Shown: piece by piece, positions 58,501 through 64,000 of the stretch | Layout of the letters: every line of letters begins with the position of its first letter | How positions within the stretch are numbered: the stretch's first letter is position 1 | NCBI GenBank assembly: GCA_032358165.1 | Contig: JAALGY010000023.1 | Location: forward strand, 2,480,001-2,544,000 | DNA from: Diplosphaera chodatii | Taxonomy: Eukaryota; Chlorophyta; Trebouxiophyceae; Prasiolales; Stichococcaceae | Length of the DNA stretch: 64,000 bases | Direction of reading: 5' to 3' | The notes under the pieces: model-generated | What the model was told of the DNA's origin: nothing | Databases searched by the model: none | What the model saw: only the letters and a program-made list of their open reading frames with translations | Made by a program: the position numbers and the translations under genes

Positions 58501-58927
58501 CGCAGCTCATCCCAGACCGGGAGAGAGTAAAGGAACAGCGATCAGAGGCAGCATTTTTCAGCTGCGTGTTTGCAACTGCTGCTGACTCGGCAGACGTTCG
58601 GGACCAGAGCGTCGCCGATCGTTTGGCAACACATTCGTCCCATAATCTACCTTGTTCTGCACGGAGTCGAGCGCCAGGTAGCTGCCGCTCACGGCGAGCA
58701 GGCCGACCAGAATGGAAGTGAGCAGCACCACCGAAGTCGATGCGAAGCTGCTGTTCCTTTGCTGCGTCGTTCTCCCTGCACAGTAGAAGGCACATCTGCC
58801 TATCACAACACCCTGATAATGCAGATAGATGACATCACAAAACACAGCGCGCATGAACGCAAGCATATGTGCAGGTCGGCGTCGCGGAAGAGCAATCGAA
58901 CCCACCAGACCGCGTCTCGACCACCAT
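55548..58927 (-). CDS. Membrane-anchored LEA-like protein with Ala/Lys/Asp helical repeats
   Basis: LEA group 3 type proteins fold into amphipathic helices on drying and protect membranes or enzymes. The proposed start ATG at 58927 (MVVETRS) splices in phase 1 to the exon near 58779, which encodes a membrane helix (SVVLLTSILVGLLAVSGSYL). Then follow HSLIERGRYAFLGGEAQPSD and WKAIPSWEEVKGYAEHGTRQ (near 58345-58220), LPEPTLWDQAKAFVTRK (58033), AEAAYAQGKDKAQGSADYAK and QTAQQAADATYDAAGQAKDQ (near 57765-57647), VPDKIKKLFFGMKSRAEQEA (near 57510), WQKLMHVLSGPSKTPTEKHY (near 57025), ASETYDATKDAAGRAYDASK (near 56430), and AQEAARRAADATAETAQEAK (near 55870). A short last exon EKYHSATA ends in TGA at 55548. 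The repeats carry the Ala-rich 11-mer flavour. The membrane anchor is unusual for LEA proteins. Exon limits between 57000 and 55800 are approximate. Confidence 0.78.
57901..57926. repeat. Intronic inverted repeat, 10 bp stem
   Basis: CACACGCTGC (57901-57910) pairs with GCAGCGTGTG (57917-57926) across a six-base loop. A direct copy of CACACGCTG also lies about 15 bp upstream. It sits within an intron of the LEA-like gene. Confidence 0.45.
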
Positions 58928-59608
58928 GTTTGCAAGCCTTTGCTCACGCTTGCTCAGTGGATGCCTCACTAGATACAATCGTCCTAGAAGCACACGGTTG
59001 CATGTAGACTCTGGTCCGCTGTGCCGTCAGCGACGCCCGAGATGGAGTCCGGCGAGGGACCAGCCAGTTCGGCCCCTTTCATTCGAACGCCTTTCGGGCT
59101 CTCTGTAGGCGAACATAGGCATGCGCCCCACAGCAGTAGGCCACAGGTCAATGTCACGACATGCTCTTTGCAGGTGCACCGCGGCCATGCTGACATTGGC
59201 ACGGTGGTACCAGACTGCTTAGGCTCCAAGATTGCTGCCGACAGTACGTGACGTCACGAACCTGATCCGGAGCATTGCCGGTGTAGCCAGCAACACCTGG
59301 ATGGTGGCGCTGCACATGGGTCAATGCTGAGGAACCCGCGCTTATGCAGCAGCGCCGTGAACTGCCGTGATCCACGCTGCAAATGTATAAATGTGCAGGA
59401 GCGATGGGTGGTTGATCGCACTTTATATCATTTATGCAGCGATCGCCGCTGCGGCCTGCACACTCAGTTCCTCTTGGTGATGTTGCAACCAGCGGCAGCT
59501 TGTACGATGTACTGCTCAAGGTGGCACGTTCTGCCGTGTTTCTCCAGCTTGACGTCGTAGCAAGAGCTTGGTGATCGGGGCCGTGGACAGTGCGTCTGCG
59601 TTGGAGCA
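58928..59608. promoter_or_regulatory. Divergent promoter region
   Basis: 681 bp between the start of the minus-strand LEA-like gene and the small bacterial-type gene. No clear motif. A short AT-rich stretch (TTTATATCATTTATG, near 59421-59435) could act as a TATA-like element for the plus-strand gene. Confidence 0.4.
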
Positions 59609-60293
59609 ATGCCCAAGAAGCCTGCAGCAGCGTCCGCAAAGACGAAGAAGGTCAAGGCCCCGCCACCGACTACCCCAGACGGCCGGTACATCGTAGTGCG
59701 CGGCCGCCTGTGGCGTGCCAGCAACCCTGACCTGACGCCCGAGGCGCGCCAACGCCATGTCAATGACCTTCAGGCAGGCTGCATAGGAGTCACATCCCAG
59801 TCAATACCTGTTATCACCAGTATTCGCTGGCTCATTGCAAGGAGATGCTGAATGGTTGCGATGCATGGCCTCAGAACTGTCGCCTTGATCTTGCCAGAAT
59901 GCGTCTGCAATGCATCCCTAACTCTTGATGCCACCCAACAGGATGCACGGCGGGCGGTCAAGGCCGCAAAGAAAGATGCCGATGCAGCTGCACTGAAGCG
60001 AGCGCGTCAAAAGGTGCATCAGCTGACACAGTACAGGCGCTCGCGGCCTTGACTTGCAGGAGTTGAACATCAGTGGTATGGAACTGGATGCTGGCATAAT
60101 TTGACCGGAGAACACAGCACCGACTGGCTGATATCCACTCGTCCTTCTCCAGGTTCAGCATGCGAAGGAGGCGCTTGGTGAGCGGGGCCCTGTGTGGTGG
60201 ACAGATGGGACTCCCGACTGCAACCGCAGAATGGCCAAGAACACGCAGTATGCAGATTGGTGGGCAGTGCATCAGGCATCAGAAAGTAAATGA
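59609..60293 (+). CDS. Small bacterial-type protein of unknown function, carrying two introns
   Basis: Three exons give 125 residues: 59609-59773, 59942-60013 and 60153-60293. Exon 1 has a basic N-terminus (MPKKPAAASAKTKKVKAPPP) then PDGRYIVVRGRLWRASNPDL and ARQRHVNDLQ. Exon 2 is DARRAVKAAKKDADAAALKR, a charged helix. Exon 3 gives AKEALGERGPVWWTDGTPDC and NRRMAKNTQYADWW, ending ASESK, TGA at 60291. From memory this matches end to end a family of short uncharacterised bacterial proteins (GRYIVVRGRLWRxxNP, ARRAVRxAxR, LGERGPVWWxDG, NxxxxxNTxYADW). Exon 1 ends with a GC donor (CAG|GCAGGC), because the in-frame GT alternatives break the conserved spacing; the other intron is GT-AG. The function is unknown. 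The Lys-rich start is not part of the bacterial core as I recall it and may be a nuclear or organelle signal. Confidence 0.85.
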
Positions 60294-60806
60294 ACGTGGT
60301 CAGCTTGTCAGCACACACCATTTGAGGGGGTTCTGCTGCAGGCCAGCTAGAATCTGTGCAGTAAACCGGGCGTCATGGCTCAGAAGCATGCAGTGGGCTA
60401 ATATCACGCAGGCTTTGGCATGTGCAGTGGCGAGTTCATGTTATTTGTATCATATCATAGGGTGCCCATTCCCTCCGGAACACGTGCACATGTGACCACT
60501 GCGACAGCGATGCGCGAAATCCTACTGCCGACTGGGAGTTGTGCAGAGCATCTGCGGATATGCTGCCAAGGCGCCCTGTAGCTAGCACTGCCAGGAACTG
60601 CAGGCAAGGGGAATTGTATTCCCCTTGCTGCAGGCAACTGCTGTTGAGCTTCCCTACTGGTGCACGATCTGGAACCGGTGCGCAAAAGGATGCTGCACTG
60701 AATAGTCCGCAGCTCGACACGCCGCAATCTTCTTGTTTGTCAGGCTTCCACCTTTATATTGTGTGACATTGTTGCCGGAGGCCACTGCATCAGACGACCG
60801 GGAAGC
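60294..60806 (+). promoter_or_regulatory. Spacer and promoter with a strong palindrome
   Basis: 513 bp upstream of the plus-strand LEA-like gene. It contains the hairpin at 60598-60633. Otherwise nothing is recognised, apart from TTTATATTGTG near 60751-60761, a TATA-like stretch about 50 bp before the ATG. Confidence 0.4.
60598..60633. repeat. Near-perfect palindrome/hairpin upstream of the LEA-like gene
   Basis: GCAAGGGGAAT (60604-60614) pairs exactly with ATTCCCCTTGC (60618-60628) around a three-base loop. CTGCA at 60598-60602 extends the stem with TGCAG at 60629-60633 past one bulged base. Its centre lies about 190 bp before the start codon. Confidence 0.65.
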
Positions 60807-63800
60807 ATGCAGCGCAGTCGCATGGCGCCATGCGTCGCAGCGCTGCTGCTGAGTGTGATGTTCCTGATGGGCGCACAAGCGTTGGATCTGCACACGGTGC
60901 CCAAATTCTCACGCCGTGATCCTCTGCCTGCCCTCATTGCTCAGCTCGTGGAAACACATGTGAGCAGCTGATTGGCATCCAACCTTTCGGAGTATGTTCT
61001 GGATGGCCGTTGCGATGCCACTGTTGCATATTGGCAATCTATCATCAACAAGTTGATTCGAATCATTGATTCGAAAGCTCCACAGTGATTTGAAGGCTCC
61101 TGATGCCACTGCTGTTGGCGTGTGCATGCAAATACTGCAGCACAGTGGCCAATACACCACCTGCATTGTTGTCAGTGGATAATGTCGTGAGTGCTATCAC
61201 AGATATCAGGCAGCAGCCAAGCGCCGAAGTACACATCAAGCGTCGTGCACCATCGTCTGCTCTGTACCATACAGATGCTGCATTCTTTGCCGCAGGGCAG
61301 CAACAGCGGGCGTGCTGACCAGAAGTTTGAGGAGGCCAAGCAGAAGGCGGCAGAGGCGGTGGAAGAGTCGGTGAGGGATACGGTGGGCAGCGAGTCCCGG
61401 GCTTCGGGCGGACAGAAGAACATGGCCAGCCAGGCATATGACGCTGCCGCAGACACGGTATACCTATTGGCCTGTTTGTATAGCGACCTGGCAGTTCAGT
61501 CAGCTTCTGCCAACCTCGCCAGTCTTGTGTCTCTCAACGATTCACATTTTATATACCTTGGACATCTGCACATGCTACACATTCACTGTGCGCACCTGCA
61601 GATGGTGCTCCATGCTGAGTTGTTGCTGCCACAGTGCCGCGGTACGACCATATGCTTTTTCTGCTGGCTTGCAGGCCGGCACAGTGAAGGACAAGACCAA
61701 GGGAGCAGCTGAGCAGGCCTACAACACGGCAACCGAGTTCCCATCGGATGCTGCGGAGATGGCTGGTGCGCTGTTCAGTCTAACAAATCCTGGTCGTTCC
61801 CAACATTGCTCAAGATTTTCAAGCCTTTGTGTCCGTCTTGCGGTAAGCGCAATGCTCAGTGCTGATGCTACCAGAAGACCCGCGTGCAACCTGCCCGTGT
61901 GCTGAACTATGTGTGCGTGCTTGCTAAGCATACATGCAGTGGGTTCAGCTGCTGCAGTGTCCTGTTTGCTAGGTAGCGGCTACGACAGCGCACGTGCACG
62001 CGCCTCAGAGGGCATCGCACGCGCCGGCAAGCAGTGGGAGGAGCAGCAGGCCCGGGCGCGAGACACCGCAGGCCAGGCCGCTGACGCCGCTTCAGGCCAG
62101 GTTGGTTTTAGTTCAAGCACTCATGCGGTGCTGGCCTTTGCAGTTGATTGTCAGGAGATTCCATAAACAGCTTTGAGCATTGGCGTGTTGTAGTATGCAT
62201 CGTTGCTGCTTGGCCTGTGGACGATCGCAGGGTTATCTACGCCAACAGCAGAGAGTGCTGGAATGACAGCAGGGTGTAGCAACAAACGAATGGGCCAGCC
62301 CTCGCACTACAGGGTTGCGTATGTCACCTTCGTCTGGTCGGATCTGATCGGACGCCGTCTGCATGGCTTGCAGGCGGAGGGCATTGTGAACAGAGTGAAG
62401 CAGGCAGTGGGCCTGGGCTCTGACAAGGCCGAGGATGCCAAGCAGTACGCTGCTGATACCGCCAACACCGCCTCCAACAAGGTTTGCCTAGATGCGCTGC
62501 CTGAATTTCACCGGCAAGTGAAGCACAGCAACACCGTATGCAGCAGTCCTCTTTCGGTGTCATACTGCTATTGATGAATGCTGCTGCATATGCAAGGCAG
62601 TGGAGGACGAACCTCCTCTGCTGTGCCCTGCAGGCCCAGGCTGGCTACGACTCTGCAAAGGGTGCTGCATCTGATGCTGCATCTACTGCGCAAGACAAGG
62701 CCTCGCAGTACGCCGAGGCGGGCCAGCAGCAGGTCAGCCTGGACTGCATGCAAAGCTGGCTGGTCATGAATTGGCTGAAATAGAGTGCTGTGCACACAGA
62801 GCAGGTCTGCATATGATTATTCTCCCCAAGCGTCATTTTGATATCATTGCAAGTCGTCTGCAGGGCGAGGGCCTGCTGCACAGGGCGGCCGCTGCCGTGG
62901 GCCTGGCATCCGACAAGGCGCAGGAGACCAAGGAGGCCGCCAAGGACCAGGCCTCCAAGGGGTACCTACCAAACAATATCAACGTTGCAATCTTCTCTGC
63001 TATCTATGCATCGGTACGACGCTCTGCACATGCGCTTGCTGATCACCTAATCTGACGGCCGACGAGCTACCCTTGCTGCAGGTACAACGCAGCTTCTCAG
63101 ACGGCGGATGCTGCTGCTCAGAAGGCGCAGCAGACCAAGGACCAGGCCGTCAACCAGGTCAGCAGAAATTTGTATGCACGAAATCATGGCTATATGCAGC
63201 CCTTTTGGCACTGCAGCCCTGTGTGTGTTAGCATGTCATCCATGCTACCGTGGGGGCTTGAGTGCCACATCCTCAAACAGTCGTGCTGCACGGTTGCGGA
63301 ATGAGTGAGGTAGTGTTCAGTGCGACACAGCCTGCCAGGGCGCCATAATGAGCTGGACTTACCATCTGCACTGCAGGCCCAGGCCGGTTACGACTCCGCA
63401 AAGGGGGCTGCCTCTGGTGCAGCCTCCACAGTGCAGGACAAGGCCTCGGAGTATGCAGAGGCGGGCAAGCAGCAGGCAAGCAAAGTACCCGCGTGCCATT
63501 TGTCCTGCATGGCTGCAATTGCTTGCATGGTTGCAGGACGCATGTGAGCCCCCCGCAACTCACTGAGAGCTGCCTGATCTTACGTCCTCTGCAGGGCGAG
63601 AGCCTGCTGCACAGGGCCGCCGCTGCCGTGGGCCTGGCATCTGACAAGGCGCAGGAGACAAAAGAGGCCGCCAAGGACCAGGCCTCCAAGGGGTGTGTAA
63701 AGCACTGCTTTGTGTCAGTCCATGGCCTGCAGCACGAGCATATGCGCCACGGGGTTTTGGCTGCAGACTCATGCTGTGCAGAGCAACAGCCATCTCTGGC

Positions 63801-64000
63801 AGCGTTGCCACCGTGCAATGCCACTGAATCGTCCATCCCGTGACACCTGGGTCATTCATGTCACTGCTGTACTGCAGGTATGACGCCGCGGCAGACACTG
63901 CAAGCGATGCATACGTGGGTGCGCTGCACGGCAAGGACAAGGTTGTCGAGGGCGCAGGCCAGGCTGCGGACCAGGCCAAGCAGCAGGTGTGCAAGGGACA
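60807..64000 (+). CDS. Secreted or lumenal LEA-like repeat protein, 3' end outside window
   Basis: Exon 1 from ATG 60807 encodes a signal peptide (MQRSRMAPCVAALLLSVMFL, MGAQA) ending at a GTGCCC donor. The exons that follow are almost all Ala-rich amphipathic helix with LEA group 3 character: ADQKFEEAKQKAAEAVEESV (61316), GTVKDKTKGAAEQAYNTATE (61679), GYDSARARASEGIARAGKQW (61978), VNRVKQAVGLGSDKAEDAKQ (62374-62481), AQAGYDSAKGAASDAASTAQ (62634-62732), GLLHRAAAAVGLASDKAQET (62864-62961), YNAASQTADAAAQKAQQTKD (63082-63157), then a second copy of the three-exon set at 63377-63475, 63595-63692 and from 63878. The last exon reaches about 63988 and a GTGTGC donor, so the gene continues past the window. 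One donor (after 63475) is GC. The signal peptide suggests action in the secretory route, cell wall or an organelle lumen, unlike most cytosolic LEA proteins. Confidence 0.82.
62634..63988 (+). repeat. Tandem duplication of a three-exon module
   Basis: Module copy 1 has exons at 62634-62732 (99 bp), 62864-62961 (98 bp) and 63082-63157. Copy 2 has exons at 63377-63475 (99 bp), 63595-63692 (98 bp) and from 63878. The first two exons have identical lengths and phases in both copies and nearly identical protein sequence (AQAGYDSAKGAAS in both; VGLASDKAQETKEAAKDQAS in both). The offset is 731-743 bp. A more diverged earlier copy of the first two exons lies at about 61978 and 62374-62481. Confidence 0.8.

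Overview
The window reads as nuclear DNA of a green alga, most likely a chlorophyte and perhaps a trebouxiophyte. The evidence is GC-rich sequence, short coding exons split by many roughly 80-300 bp introns with a strong TGCAG acceptor, plant-type plastid proteins (a CYP38/TLP40-like lumenal immunophilin and a WCRKC thioredoxin), a DGAT2-type acyltransferase and LEA-like stress proteins. No bacterial operon structure, phage, CRISPR array or rRNA is visible. I read gene models by joining conserved exon translations. Outer limits of well-conserved genes are good to a codon or so; internal joins of low-complexity genes are less certain. The genome could not be assigned to a species.

Layout, left to right: a very large Ala/Gln-rich protein gene (minus, runs off the left edge); a membrane-anchored Gfo/Idh/MocA oxidoreductase (plus); a coiled-coil protein with a KEN box and a monopolin-like (Csm1/Pcs1) C-terminus (plus); a 0.39 kb MITE-like element with perfect terminal inverted repeats; a long Ala-rich protein with an N-terminal signal sequence (plus); an organelle-targeted helical-repeat protein (minus); an F-box/LRR-like protein (plus); a type II membrane O-fucosyltransferase-like protein (plus); a Q-rich unknown (minus); a Lys/Asp/His-rich protein ending in a bacterial-looking domain (minus); DGAT2 (plus); NSUN6 (minus); a small doubtful gene (plus); a small single-span membrane protein (minus); CYP38 (plus, intronless); WCRKC thioredoxin (minus); ELP4 (plus); a membrane-anchored LEA-like protein (minus); a small bacterial-type protein carrying introns (plus); and a signal-peptide LEA-like protein built of duplicated exon modules (plus, runs off the right edge).

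Strands mostly alternate, so neighbours share short divergent promoter regions (0.4-1.1 kb) or short convergent 3' regions. There is no pathway cluster, but several genes fit common themes: plastid and lumen upkeep (CYP38, WCRKC thioredoxin), translation-related RNA modification (NSUN6 and ELP4 both act on tRNA in known systems), lipid storage (DGAT2), and desiccation or freezing tolerance (two LEA-like genes). The most unusual content is the pair of genes resembling bacterial families of unknown function, the exon-module duplication in the last gene, the MITE-like element, and an AT-rich island inside an intron.
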